64,000 nt of DNA from Heliocidaris erythrogramma. Taxonomy: Eukaryota; Echinodermata; Echinoidea; Camarodonta; Echinometridae. The DNA lies in NCBI GenBank assembly GCA_025617745.1, contig CM046858.1:30580534-30644533 (forward strand), given 5' to 3'. Below, in pieces: positions 33,422 to 45,576 of the stretch. A program made the position numbers and the translations under genes. Position 1 is the stretch's first letter; each line of letters starts with the position of its first letter. The notes beneath the pieces were generated by a model that was not told where the DNA came from, did not search any database, and saw only the letters and a list, made by a program, of their open reading frames with translations.

Positions 33422-33599
33422 CCGGGGTAAGGTATCAAAAGGCCGATTTGGGCCTGACCGGGGCCTTGGCGGCGGTCTTAGGCCCCCCTCTTACTCCCGC
33501 CGAGCCTCTACGACTGCCCCACCACGGCGCCTGGGTAGGGGCTCAACCCGAGGGATAGTCACAGTCACTCAACGATTTAAGGGGTTAGCGCCTGTCGAG

Positions 33600-34935
33600 A
33601 CCGACTTAGACTTCGGAAAGGGCCGAGCAGGCTGAGTGGGCAAGAATTGTCTGGCCATCTCCTTTGCCTGTTTGCGACCCTCTATCTCTTTGTGGAAGAC
33701 CTAGTTAAACCGGCCCCAAAAGAGATTGGGATGAGAGGAAGGGATACCCCGCAAGAGAGGTAGGATGTCTTTCTCTAGCACTCCCAGTGTGGAGAGCGCC
33801 AACTTGCGGCGTTGATGAGTGATTTCAATCGCCGCTGATGAGAGCTGAGACCACTGAAGTCCAGCTAACAAAAGCAGGAGTTCATCCAACAAATTGGAGT
33901 CCTCCTCAGTCACATTCAGTTTAACTGATCTGGCCCGAAGGTGTAACAGTGAACCCAAGTACGCCGATAGTCTTAAGCCCGAACCGACTTTGGTTTCAGG
34001 GCTCACTTGGGGCTTTCCGGCGGTTCTACAGGACTGATACTTAAAGTTGACATTCAGACGTTGTCCCATACCAATAATTTCGTGGGATAAACCCTTGGCA
34101 GAAAAGAAGCCCTGGGTATCCTCCGGATAGAAAGAGAAGGCACTACCATAGGGACGTCGGGTAGCCCGACCCGCATCGGCGAATGCCTCCCTATCCCCAT
34201 ACTCCTCTGTAAGAGGAATACCGGGAGATGGGCCATACTGTCTGAATAACAGCGATGGCTGATCACTGTACTACTAGACTTGGGGAAAATTTCCGGCATA
34301 TACTTCTCTAACAGGGCCTTGGCATCTGCCGCCATAGCCTGACAAGGCTGGGGGTCCAAGCCGGCCTGAGATTCTGAAACAGACAGGGTAGAAACCTGCG
34401 AGACAGAATCAAACTCGGGAGTAGTCCGGTGGAGAAAATCCCGGGGGGGTGGTTATGCCAACGGACCAAGAGCCGCAATCACGGGAGGAGCAGGCCGAGA
34501 TACCGCCTTCGGACAAAATTGTCCCAAGGCTCTGATCATGTATATCGGAGACCAGGAGAACACCAGGGTCCCACTCAGGAACATCCTCCACCAGTGACAA
34601 CTGACTGGGAAGAACCTCAGAGTCTCAGTAGCCGGCAGCGTCGGGGGGTTAGTATCCCAACCTTGCTGCTCAGTAAAGAGTCTCATTAATCTGAGCAATT
34701 CAGATTGAGAGTCGGGGGGAAGAGAGGGCTGAGCCTTCTCACCCGACTTGGGTTTATCCTTGGATTTACCCTTCTTGGATTTAAGCTTCTTAGCGGGGGT
34801 GTGAGCCACCGCAGTAGAAGACCGTTTAGAAGCACGGAAGTGTTTGGCTGCAGTATAGAAGCCCCAATACCCAAATTGTCCGGACCGGGCTCTCCAGTGG
34901 GAGGGAGTAATTCGGCCGCAAACCCAGGTGTAAAG
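33600..34935 (-). pseudogene. Gag-like region of DIRS B3 (fossil)
   Basis: It contains MAHTPAKKLKSKKGKSKDKP (basic N-terminal part), QSELLRLMRLFTEQQGW (shared with group A as SELLSMMRVFAQLQGW) and the helical GSGLRLSAYLGSLLHLRARS. The match to group A gag shows that the groups share one ORF1 ancestor. It is broken. Confidence 0.7.
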
Positions 34936-35436
34936 TTTACTTTTTCACTCTTTTTGACAGTCAAATTAGAAATCATGAATAATTCATTTTGTCAACCAAG
35001 CATTTGCATATGAGGTTATAAGGTCTGGTCAGTCATTTTCACATGTATGCACATATGCTTAATTACTGTGACCTTAGGTGACATTGAGCAAGTATTTTTT
35101 GTTATAGCGCCAACTAGTTGCCAGCTACAAATCAAATGATGGTAGAGCAGTAAGGATGGAAGACTGTTTTTGAGCTAAAGAAATCTTTTTTTATTCAGAG
35201 CATCCTGATCCAAGGTTGCTTTTTACAGTCAAGTATGGAGGCAAAGAGGTTAGTTGATACATTCATTTCATTATTATTTTAAATTATAATACTATAAGCT
35301 CAAAAGAAGTCGGTATAATCTTGTTTTGGCCCATTGAACATTGCAAGTCAATTCAGTAATGTACATTATGTATGTGTATAAATGCAATGCATTTGCCATA
35401 GTCTGTGTTCAGTATACATTACAAAATGACTTCCTG
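34936..35436. other. Intron sequence, no gene
   Basis: AT-rich DNA between DIRS B3 and the foldback element. No repeat or exon was recognised. Confidence 0.5.
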
Positions 35437-37204
35437 GTATTGTAGGCTTTTGCTAAACAGTCGGGTAACGTCGCGTCGCGTTAGTAGAATTTAGTATTTT
35501 TCAGGAAGGTGTCTTCAAGGGGACAAATTGAAAAAGAGTCCATCTCAGTATGATTTTCCCGTTTTCAGGCTAAAAACGACAAACAAGGGAATAAAGAAAA
35601 CAATAGAAGGATAATGCAAAGAAAAACATGAACTATGAAGAGAGAATAGAAGGGTAGGAAGGATGGAAGAAAATATGATAGGATAAAAGCAAAGAATGTT
35701 TTAAGGAAAGTAAGTAAAGATGGGAAGCAGAAAATGATTTTAAAAAGAATAATATGAAAGATAGAGAAATGATAGGATAAAAAAGTTTAACTTATATAAA
35801 GAAAGACAGAGAGAGAAATGATAGAAGGATAAAGATTAACGTGAGGAAGGTGGGGGAGAAAATGATCAACAGGAAACAAAGAATATCATAACGAGAGGAA
35901 GGATGGAAAGATAATTGATTGAAGGATAAAAGCAATTAAGAAATGACAAAGCGAGAGATAGAGAGAAAAATGATAAAAAGATAAATATAAACATGAAGAA
36001 AGGTGGAAGAGAAGATGATAAAAGGGAACAAAGAATAACAAAGTGAAGATGGAAAGCAATAAAAAAAAGAGGATAAAAAGAATAAATATAAACAGTAACA
36101 TTATGAAAGATGGAAAACAAAATGATAAAAGCAATAAAAGAATAACATATAATGAAAGGAAAGGTGGAAAGAAAAAATTAATAAAAGGATTAAAAACAAC
36201 TGCAAAATTAGTAATTACACGATCCTTAATATATGTCCCCGCCAGAAGTGAAGATCTGTGGAATGGCTGTTAATTTATGTAATTTCTGATAGAACCTTGA
36301 AGATAAATGTGAGAAATGAATTATCAAATTAATATTTTATGACTATAAATGCATTTTCTGTTGATTTTGAATAAATTACAATAAATTTGCATAATTAATG
36401 AATTTCAAAATTCTGTGTATAGAGGTTTGACAGCCCCTACCCAGCCCTATCAGATAAAACAATCAGAATCAAAATCGGCGCAAATATCAGATAAAACAAT
36501 CAGAATCAAAATGGGCGCAAATATTCATTTTTGAATGAGGAGCGCCTCAAAACTTAAATAAACAAACAAACATCGGCCAAGAAATGACGGAGAAGTAGCA
36601 TTTTCTAACTTTTTGAGCACACATGGACGGACGGACGGACGGACACGCATTTTATCCTATCATTTCTCTATCTTTCATATTATTGTTTTTAAAATCATTT
36701 TCTGCTTCCCATCTGTACTTACTTTCCTTAAAACATTCTTTGCTTTTATCCTATAATTTTGTTTTCCTTTCATCTTTTCTTTCGTTATGTTATTCCTTTA
36801 TTCAAATTATCATCTTCTCTTCTATCTTTCCTTATGTTACTCTTAATATCTTTATCCTTCTATCATTTATGTCTCTATCTTTCTTTGTTATTCTTTGTTT
36901 TTATCCACTTATATTTACTTTCCAACTTTCCTTTCGTTGTATTCTTTGTTTCCTTTCATCATATTTTCTTCCATCCTTCCTACCCTTCTATTCTCTCTTT
37001 ATAGTTCATGTTTTTCTTTGCATTATCCTTCTATTGTTTTCTGTATTCCCTTGTTTGTCGTTTTTAGCCTGAAAACGGGAAAATCATACTGAGATGGACT
37101 TTTTTTCAATTTGTCCCCTTGAAGACACCTTCCTGAAAAATGTTCGAAAATTTCTACCAACGCGACGCGACGTTACCCGACTGTTTAGCAAAAGCCGTAT
37201 TGCA
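35437..37204. mobile_element. Long foldback DNA element with 8-bp target duplication
   Basis: Inverted ends begin GGCTTTTGCTAAACAGTCGG at 35445 and mirror at 37196. They are flanked by GTATTGTA (35437-35444) and GTATTGCA (37197-37204), an 8-bp duplication with one mismatch. Arms of roughly 350-550 bp are almost pure purine on the left (GGATGGAAGAAAATATGATA type) and pure pyrimidine on the right. The middle has a 37-bp direct repeat (about 36450-36523) and a GGAC run (36626-36643). No transposase is visible. GG-ended repeats with 8-bp duplications occur in Merlin, while hAT and P also make 8 bp, so the family is open. Confidence 0.7.
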
Positions 37205-37999
37205 GCCTATAAAAGGTATAAGTTCTTGTCAGAATGCAATAAAGTTAAGTTGACATCTTGTATAAGAATATACGATAATTATGTGACAAGATATTTGAGG
37301 TAAATTTGATTTTATGATAAATGTGAATCTTAGTGCTTGATAAGTCTATGTAAATTACGAAACCTGATTATATGAATTGCACACTCAGGACAAGTCATGA
37401 TATAATCAAGGTCATTTGAAATTTATGAAAGTATACTGCAATATTACCAGAGGGTATTTGTACACTTATTAATGTCAGTTTTTACCACATTTTATACATG
37501 TACCCTTTGCATTTTTTCACTTGTAGCCCATTCATCTATAGGGTCTAATACTTTCAATTCAAAAGGTTGGGTTTATTATAACAACATTTAATCTAGAAAT
37601 ACATGTAGATATGAAACAATAGATAAGTGCAATGTACTATGGGCTTACAGTTAATCAGAGTATGGGTGTGCAGTTAGTGTTTGAAAGCAAAAGAATTACA
37701 CTTTTAGAATGAAGGCTATAGTACAGAGTTTTTATGGAGAGTTTTTCTTTATAACAGTTAAAAAGATTGTTTATCGAAAGTATAATTAGATGCAATATAC
37801 ATGTATTTTTGTACTTATGATCTTTTCATTATACATTTAACCTACAGTTTTCACGGAATATTATGGAGTTTTCATGACTACGGAATGGAATTAAGGGACT
37901 TTGTTTTGTATTTGTGAAAGCATCAAAGTCACAACGATCCATGTACAATTAAAGAAACGATTGAACTTCATATTTCCTGTTGAAACCTTTGTTTATTTT
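37205..37999. other. Intron sequence, no gene
   Basis: AT-rich sequence with no recognised repeat or exon. Confidence 0.5.
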
Positions 38000-39350
38000 G
38001 CGTCAAACTCAGCTACAGTTACACCAGGGACTGTGCTTCCCCAACCAGAGCCCGATTCGCATTGACTGCCGGCGGACGGACGGGCTGCTTCATTGCAGCA
38101 CTGCTGGAAAAAGCACCTGGCTGGGGGGAACCAGCAGTCTTCCGCTGCGAGAGCCTGCTTGAAGAGGAGGTCTTCTTAGCGGGGTGCAGATTTGCGATAC
38201 CGGCTGTAATTCCCCCAGACACACCGACGGTGGTCGGGTGTCGGGGGAAGCCAGTACCACTGGGTGAATTCTCGCTAGGCGGTCGGGGGTCGGCAAGACC
38301 CAGTAACATCATTAGCTGACCGCTTAGCGGGCTTACCAGTTAATGCCCCCTCCAGGCTCCCGACGGTGGTCGGGGGTCAAGAGGACCCGGTAATAGTAGC
38401 TACCGTACCCCCCCCCCCCCCAACTGCAGACGCGGTGGTCGTGAGTTGGAGGGAGCCAGAATTGCTAATGACGGGTGTTCGGTCCGAAACCTTCTGAACA
38501 CCTAACTTACCTATAAAGCCTGTCTTGCTCGACCCTCCCGGTACAAAAATACCAGAGCGAGCCGACAGACTGACGCCCTTACCTCCCCTGACCACCGTGT
38601 TAGACTCGCTGGTAGGCGAGCGAAACCCAGAGGTCTCCATCACACTCACTGGGCTGACGCCCTTATAAGTGTGAGTAGTGGAAGGGAGGGAAGAAGAATT
38701 GGAAGAGCACGGAGGCAACTAAGACCTTTATTGCTCTTCCTCCAAAGAACTCATTATCACTTGTAAGGAGATATAAAGGAGTCAAACAATTAAACAAGTG
38801 TAAAGAAAAGGGCGTAATAAGCGAGAGTGAAACGGAATGGAAATTTCAAACGTAGTGTGTGGAAATTTCCCTCCACACACAACGAACAAAAAAACACTCT
38901 AGTAAGGGTATATGCACACAACAGCCACACACACGAAACACCAACGGAATGTAACAGGGCTCAGTGCCCAGGACTACTATACAAAAGAGATGAAAAGTGA
39001 GGTATGGATTTAAGCTCAAATATCTCCAAAATAAATACGTGACAGACATAAACCGACCATAAACAGATACTAAAACAAGTCTAGGACGGAAATATTGGCA
39101 AAAGTCACCAGAAAACACGCTATAAGAGTAGCAAACTCTGAATTTTTACGCAAGATAGTGATTTAGCTGCAACTCTTTAGGCTGCAAGAAGGAAAGAGTA
39201 TTATTGTGTGCGCGCGTCATGCGTACGTGCATAGAGGAAGGCGGGGTCCTAGGGGGTATATGCACTGTCGTGACTTTAATTACTTGAATGGCTTGTGTAG
39301 TCGGAAGACCGGCGAAATAGGTAGGTACATTGATTTATTGTAGTAAATCA
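38000..39350 (-). mobile_element. DIRS-like retrotransposon, group B-like 5' end (copy B4)
   Basis: Gag-like N-terminal linker sequence (about 38019-38718, including VPGGSSKTGFIGKLGVQKVS) is followed by the 5' leader. The left terminal repeat ends at 39350 with TACATTGATTTATTGTAGTA. Its outer repeat (CGTGCATAGAGGAAGGCGGG, then CTTTAATTACTTGAATGGC) is nearly the same as that at 58560-58721, so these two copies form a subgroup. No RT or recombinase is attached. It is a fossil. Confidence 0.75.
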
Positions 39351-39358
39351 GCTCATTA

Positions 39359-39645
39359 AACGTGCATCCAGACATCTCTATATCCTGTGTAAATTGAAGA
39401 GGAATGGAGTTCTAACCAGTGATCTTGTGCTCATATACACAATGTATGTCCGACCATTGATGGAATTTTGCGCACCGGTCTGGAGAGGTAGCCTGACAAC
39501 ACAACAGTCAAATAGTATAGAGGGGTAAAATGTAGGGCACTCCGGATGATATCATACCCTGATCAGCATCACTATGAAGAACTCCTGACGCCTGAGCGGT
39601 TTTGGTATTCCCTCTCTTGCTATGCGAAGATATGACATACTTGTA
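39359..39645 (+). pseudogene. LINE (CR1/L2-like) RT C-terminal fragment
   Basis: A plus-strand reading gives RHLYILCKLKRNGVLTSDLV, LIYTMYVRPLMEFCAPVWRG and SLTTQQSNSIE. After a disruption near 39522 it continues with KCRALRMISYPDQHHYEELL. This is the end-of-RT thumb region of CR1/L2/Jockey LINEs. The fragment is squeezed between the outer end of DIRS B4 and the outer end of DIRS A4. It is only about 290 bp with no 3' tail. Confidence 0.7.
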
Positions 39646-40066
39646 AAATCAGCACTGATTTTCTTATTTACTATATAAACCTATATACCTACCTATTATG
39701 CCAGTAGTTTTGTCTACGGGACCCCTTCAAGAATTTAACACAAATGAGTCACAATATTGTGCGCACCCCCACCCCCCCCCGTAATCCTATTGTCCCCTTC
39801 GCCACTCACGCGCGCGTCAACACGTGACGGCCATCTTCCTCTTTATGCGAGCAAACCCAAGTAGGAACATGTTGCTTGCAAGGAGAGGGGAAGGAGGGAG
39901 GGTCATAGGTAGGTATATAGATTTATATAGTAAATAAGAAAATCAGTGCTGATTTTACAAATTTACTGCAATAAATCATATATACCTACCTATTATGCCA
40001 GACCAGCGCCAACTCAAAGACCGGGAGGCATGTTTCAAGCAGAAGGGAATAGGATTACACCGAAGA

Positions 40067-41150
40067 TTACAAAGAAGACACAGCGGCCTTCAAGGTGGCT
40101 GACGCAAACATAGCCTCACCTGCGGGAACATCCCGAAGGTAGCAAGAAATGAAGGAATTGGGCGAACGCCAATAAGCAGCCTTCAAAATATCATCAAGTG
40201 CCACACCTTGAAACAGAGCCCAAGAAGTGCTGACACTACGATTGTCATGAGCATGAGGCTTACTGTCAGATAAAAGAGCCTCTGTGTCGGCAGCCCTAAA
40301 AGCCTCGACAATCCATCTAGGAATGGAATCAAGAGAAGCAGGAGAAAAAGGCTCTCTAGTGATCAGGAACAACTGATCATCCTTACGATAAGACTTAGAC
40401 TTATCAATATACCATTTGAGAGCCCTAACAGGACACCAAACTTTGTCCTCACGCACTGACGAAAACCCAGAAAGCGGACAAAGAAAAATCTCAACAGGCC
40501 CAGAGGAAGCCGTTTGATTCTTGGCAATGAAAGAAGCCTTAGGAATCAATCTAACACCTTTTCTCTCCCAGCGAACATGACCGGGAGTAAGACAGAGGGC
40601 ATGAAGAGTACTGCGCCTCTGCCCAGAGGCAATTGCTACCAAAAAGAGCGTCTTAACCGTAAGATGATGAAGCGAAGCTTCACCTAACGGCTCAAAAGGA
40701 GGTTCTAACGGTACTAACTTAGAACGCGGAGGACGTTTCAGAAAGAACGACCGAATCAAATCACTCAACAGAGGGGAATTAGAAATCCCCGAACCATCTG
40801 AGAAACCCGAGTGAATGGCCCCGATCGCCGATCGGTAGCCTCGGATAGTAGAGATGGATCTCCCTTTGTCAAATAGCGAGATTAGAAAATCCGCAATTGA
40901 ACCAATAGGAGCCTTAGACGGGGTTTGATTTCGCTCTTTACACCAAAGGAAAAACACCTAAAGACGGGAATTATAAATTTCCCTAGTAGAAACTCTACGA
41001 CTGGACATTAAAAAATTCTGCGGCTCTATCACAGAGACCCGACTGTCTTGCAGATTCCCCAACAGGGGCCAAGCAGTCAAATGAAGGGACTCTGGATTGT
41101 GGTGAAGAATCCCCGAGAGGGGCTGCAACACCAGATCCGCTCTTAACAGA
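40067..41150 (-). CDS. Tyrosine recombinase part of DIRS A4 (fossil)
   Basis: Landmarks are SISTIRGYRSAIGAIHSGFS, the catalytic Arg in ASGQRRSTLHALCL, HxxR in AHDNRSVSTSWALF and the Tyr in FISCYLRDV. A long open stretch (40067-40957) covers the catalytic domain. The N-terminal SSRRVSTREIYNSRL block lies in another open stretch. Confidence 0.82.
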
Positions 41151-42728
41151 AGAAGGAACGGTTGAGCCGCCAGAAGGCTCATTAGCTCCGGAAACCAACT
41201 CCTCCTGGGCCAAAAGCGAGCTAACACAAGCACCCGAGCCCGATCTTCCCTTATCTTCCGCAAGACTCGCAGAATCAGCTGGAAGGGAGGAAAGGCAAAT
41301 CCTCGAAGATTCTCCCAACTGAGAGAGAAAGCATCGACAGCCCAAGCTCCCCGATCGCGCGCACGGGAGCAATAGGTGGTTTAGAACCGACACAAAAAGA
41401 TCCACTTCCAGTGGACCCAGGCAACTGCGAATGCGGCAAAAGACCTCTGGATGGAGCATCCATTCCGATGGAAGACACCTGCCCCGAGACAGAAAATCCG
41501 TAATGAGGTTTTCCTGACCGGGGATGAAAGAGGCCACAGGTGTGATCGCCATGCGACAACACCACCTCCACAGCTGTGCTGCTAGGGCATTCAGGATACC
41601 AGAACGAGTGCCTCCCTGCCGATTGACATAAGCCGCCACAGTGACATTGTCCGTGAGGATCAGAACTGAACGACTGAAAAGTCGACTTCTGAAATGAAGC
41701 AGGGTTAAAAGAACCGCCATAAACTCCAGGACATTGATATGGGGAAGAGTCCCAACATGAGACCAATCCCCCGCGATCGTGCTGCCATTGCAATGTCCTC
41801 CCCACCCCAACCGAGAGGTGTCCGTCGAAACCGAGATCGACGGAAGGGGGGTACGGAAGGACTTGCCTCGCGCAAGAAACTCCTCGTTCGTCCAACGAGA
41901 GAGAAGAGACTTGATTCCTATTGGTACTGGAACCCAGACCAAGAGAGAATCCTTGCCCGGCTAGAATCCTGTCTCAACTGGGCCGAGCCAACTGATTCCA
42001 AATGTCCAACACAGCCCCCAGAAAAACTGGGCTGCGAGTAGGAACTAACTCTGACTTTTCCCAATTTATTAGGAAACCCAAGTCTTGAGTAAGATTGACG
42101 AGCAAACGAGTCTCGTCCAACAAACGATCGCGAGACTCCGCTAGGAGAAGCCAATCGTCCAGGTAGCAAAATAGCCGAAGGCCGCGTCGCCTCAGTGAGA
42201 CTGCCAGCACGGCTACGACCCGAGTAAAAACCTGAGGGGCTGGGCGCAGCCCGAAGGGAAGAGCGCGAAAGCGAAAAGTCTCTGAGAGGAAGGAAAACCC
42301 TAGAAGATCAGGAAAACCCTAGAAGATGAATGGGAATATGGAAATACGCATCTTTGAGATCTATCGAGATTGCGTAGTCCTTCCTCTTGATCAACGGGAG
42401 AATGGAGGCGAGAGTCTCCATCCGAAAATGTACCGAAGGAATGAATTTGTTTATTCTTTTCAAATTCAGTATCAAACAAAGTTTTCCCTAGCGCTTGGGA
42501 ATGACAAAGATTGGAGAAAGGGAAAGAGACGGCCGGTCTCTTACCCTTTCTATAGCCCTCTTTTGCAACAAAGACTCGATCTCTTTTGAAGCATGAGATC
42601 GAGCCAGGGCATACATGGGAGGTGACCGAGTTCTTATAGCCCCTACGGGGAGCGAAGCGGATAGATCTATGAAGAATCCGTCTCGCACGACGGAGAGCAC
42701 AAAAGCGTCCCCGGAAAAGGCCTCCCAA
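40995..42728 (-). pseudogene. RT/RNase H region of DIRS A4 (fossil)
   Basis: RT blocks (LLLAESRDRLLDETRLLVNL, FLINWEKSELVPTRSPVFLG) precede an RNase H open stretch (40995-41942) with ISVSTDTSRLGWGGHCNG, HINVLEFMAVLLTLLHF, LTDNVTVAAYVNRQGGTRS and FIPGQENLITDFLSRG. It lies in more than one frame. Confidence 0.82.
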
Positions 42729-43531
42729 GCGGGGAGAAAGAAACGAAGTCGGCCACCTACCATGTCGGAAAGAACAAGCGCTCGGGGAAGACCATCAAAG
42801 CCTAGGCTTGGCCTTATGCGAAGCCGTCGCCTTGCCACGAGAACCTCTCGAAAAGCCTCTGCCACGTCCACCTTTCCCGTGAGAAGGAGATGGCTGAGAC
42901 TCAGTAGGCGGGACCCCAGAAACACGGCTGTGTTGACCCGAAGCAAGTGAGTGTGAAACTGCGTAGTCATGTCAGAGACCTGCTTGCACGCATCAATCTC
43001 TCTCTGAAAAACCGTAGCAAATTGACCACCAAAAAGCGAGGGACCCCGAGACGGAACATCCCGGAGAAGCTGCGCGATGTCCGACTCCTTAACCCCAAGG
43101 GCCGAAAGAGCCAAGACTCTGCGACGGTACGTAACCGAAGCGGCCGCAGAAGAAAGCTGTGACCATTGCAAACTAAAGAGAGTATGCAACAGGTCATCAA
43201 TAGCCAGCTTGTCACCATCAGTGACATTCAACTCCTCCGCCCTAGACCTGAGGTCGGAGAGAAAACCTGAAAAAGCAGCCAAACGCATACCCGCTCTGAC
43301 CTGATTTTCAACACCGTTCCAACGCTTATCCCCCGACTTAAAGGCGACGGAGGTCAGCGGATTGACCGCCCGTAAACGGCGACTCACCGCTAAAATCTCC
43401 GGAGAAAGAGATTTAGCTTTGAAAGAGATTTAGCTTTGAAAAAGCTGTCTTATCCTTAACCGTAACAGGGCGCTTAACCAAAAGCGCAGCCTCGATCCAG
43501 CATAAAATCCTCCTCAAGAGAAATACCCTGA

Positions 43532-43952
43532 CGTCACCCACTCACTATTTCTTTTGTATTTTATTATGTGAAATATAGAATATTTTAATTTCTGCAGATT
43601 TCACAATTAGGAAGCTCTCATTGAATTGTGTATAGGTTGCAACAATGGCAATTACACATGTTCAGCGAGGAATCAAACCTTGTTTCACATTATAACAAGG
43701 AAAAATTAAAATATTTCGTATTTCACGTAATAAAATACAAAAGAAATAGTGAGTGGGTGACGACACTGGTTCCCTCATTTCCATACTGACCAGGATGTGC
43801 ATATAACTGTTTTGCGAAATTAAGCGAAACTTTAAAATACCATAACTTTCTTATTTTACATCCCATTTTGATGAAATTTTCAGTGTTATCCTTGTTGGAT
43901 TTTTCTCTATTTATTCAAATCAACTTTTTGTTAGGGTGGACTTGGCCTTTAA
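43532..43952. mobile_element. TTAA-type foldback MITE, right part
   Basis: An inner inverted repeat (GTCACCCACTCACTATTTCT at 43536 and its complement ending 43763) is followed by GAAATTAAGCGAAAC and GATGAAATTTTCAGTGTTAT, and it ends GGTGGACTTGGCCTTTAA with TTAA at 43949-43952. From memory this matches a very common marine-deuterostome repeat whose full form is a symmetric foldback with TTAA at both ends. Here the left arm is missing and is replaced by DIRS A4. Confidence 0.65.
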
Positions 43953-44687
43953 TGTTTTTATTGTCTTATTCTACTTATATTACAACTTGTATAAACTCAA
44001 CATCAGTATACAATCTAATGTGAAAACTCAATAATAATAGCATTTGTGTAATATTTTTCATTGAGATATTTATAATGTAACAATTTCCATTATCTAGAAT
44101 TTGTGCAAAACAGTAACATAACATAACAGATGTACATACACGTGCATTTCTTCAGTTTATGTATCACATTGTGCCATTTGTACGTTGATAATTTCCACTC
44201 TCTTATAGCAATTGGTCGAACATTTGAACTTACTTTTATAACTGTATAATATACAAATGCATAATTTCTGTCTCATTTTGATGTAATTGAATATAGCACA
44301 CAGATTCACTTAATTGCTTCTTAAAATAATTCATTTAACTTAACTTGATATTTTACCTTATATAGCATATAAAACAATTGTACCACATAATATTCCAGCT
44401 AAGATTTTTATTTGTTTACATATTTCGTTTTAAAAGTGGGTTTAAGAAATCTCCTCTTTTATTCATTAAATACCTTTGCAATCTGATGCTAATTTCTTCA
44501 TCATTATCATTTATTACAATATTAATATAGTTTACTGTAATACTTTTATAATAATCTTGATTATGTAATGATTTCTATTGTTATTCCTATTTCTGATGCA
44601 CATTTTATGCAAACATTGCACTATTAGTCCTTGGACTACTGCATTGTGTATTTTATATTAACAAACGGAAATTGAATTGAATTGAAT
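43953..44687. other. AT-rich intron sequence, no gene
   Basis: Very AT-rich DNA with no recognised repeat or exon. Confidence 0.55.
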
Positions 44688-44732
44688 AATAATATTCTTT
44701 TAGTTAAGGGAGTCATTTTGAGGATACTACAG

Positions 44733-45576
44733 CTAGAGCACTCGGAGGGGGGACCAGTCCGAGTACATGTATCCCCGAACCCATCACCCATCCCCCATTT
44801 GAATCAATGTTGTGACTGAAATGGATAAAGTGGCAATTTGGGACCTCGGGTATCACTGCTGACAAATTTGACCTTTTTGTATTTTTGTCATTTTTTAGTT
44901 GCTTTGAAATTGAAGGTGATCCGACAAAAACTGCAGACGGTAGAATGCTCACAAGAAAGGCTTTACTATTTCTTTAAAAAATATGGTTACCATGGCAACA
45001 ATGTCGACTCCGCCTACACCAAAAACAAAAAGCGTCTTCATCTTATCATAATGCACCTCCAATGTGAAATTTGAAGGTGATCCGACAAAAACTGCAGCCG
45101 GTAGAGCGCTCACAGGAAAATGTTTACCATTTCTTTAAAACATATGGTTACCATGGCAACAATGTCGACTCCGCCTACACCAAAAACAATAAGCGTCTTC
45201 ATCTTAACATAATGCACCTCCATGCGAAATTTGAAGGTGATCCGACAAAAACTGCAGCCGGTAGAACGCTCACAAGAAAATGGTTACCATGGCAACAATG
45301 TCGACTCCGCACACACCAAAAACAATAGGCGTCTTCATCTTACCATAATGCACCTCCATGCGAAATTTGAAGGTGATCCGACAAAAACTGCAGCCGGTAG
45401 AACGCTCACATAAAATCTTTACCATTTCTTTAAAAAATATGGTTACCATGGCAACCATGACTCCGTCCACACCTAAAACAATAGGCGTCAAAATCTTACC
45501 ATAATGCAGACGCGGCTGATGCGGCGCGACGATGCCAAATCCATAGTATCCCCGAACAGTAGTTCGGGGGATACAA
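44733..45576 (+). mobile_element. Helentron-like non-autonomous element (HINE), copy 2
   Basis: The 5' end is CTAGAG with a hairpin (ACTCGG...GTCCGAGT) and TGTATCCCCGAAC. The 3' end is a hairpin GTATCCCCGAAC...GTTCGGGGGATAC ending ACAA. The core has four units of about 159 bp (from 44905, 45064, 45224, 45362) with GAAGGTGATCCGACAAAAAC, ATGGTTACCATGGCAACAAT and GTCGACTCCGC. The ends match copy 1 at 17208-18099 but the core units differ. Flanking sequence 44688-44732 plus 45577 onward reads through as the uninterrupted sequence at 13505-13582, giving a paralogous empty site. Confidence 0.72.

Larger units (their letters stand above)
30988..34935 (-). mobile_element. DIRS-like retrotransposon, group B, body (copy B3)
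   Basis: Recombinase (30988-31969), RT/RNase H (32033-33421) and gag (33600-34935) lie in the usual order on the minus strand. Both terminal repeats are missing. Recombinase marks include SISTIHGYRSAIAAIHVGF, IASAQRRSTLHAV and, at the left edge, the end of the domain. RT marks include FVIPKRSGSLRMILNMKRIN. RNase H marks include VLTDNVTVAAYINRQGGTRS. It is a fossil with several breaks, and looks more decayed than the group A copies. Confidence 0.85.
39651..43531 (-). mobile_element. DIRS-like retrotransposon, group A (copy A4)
   Basis: The right outer end starts at 39651 (TTGTAAAATCAGCACTGATT). The right terminal repeat, ICR (39905-39998), recombinase (40067-41150), RT/RNase H (40995-42728) and gag (42800-43530) follow. 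The gag is cut at 43531 where a TTAA-type foldback repeat begins, so the 5' end is missing. It is very close in sequence to copies A5 and A7, so relatively young. It is a fossil with a few breaks. Confidence 0.9.

Noticed and set aside
36623-37072. A membrane protein of 149 residues, plus strand
   Set aside because: The Phe/Leu/Ser-rich peptide is just the translation of the pyrimidine-rich arm of a foldback element.
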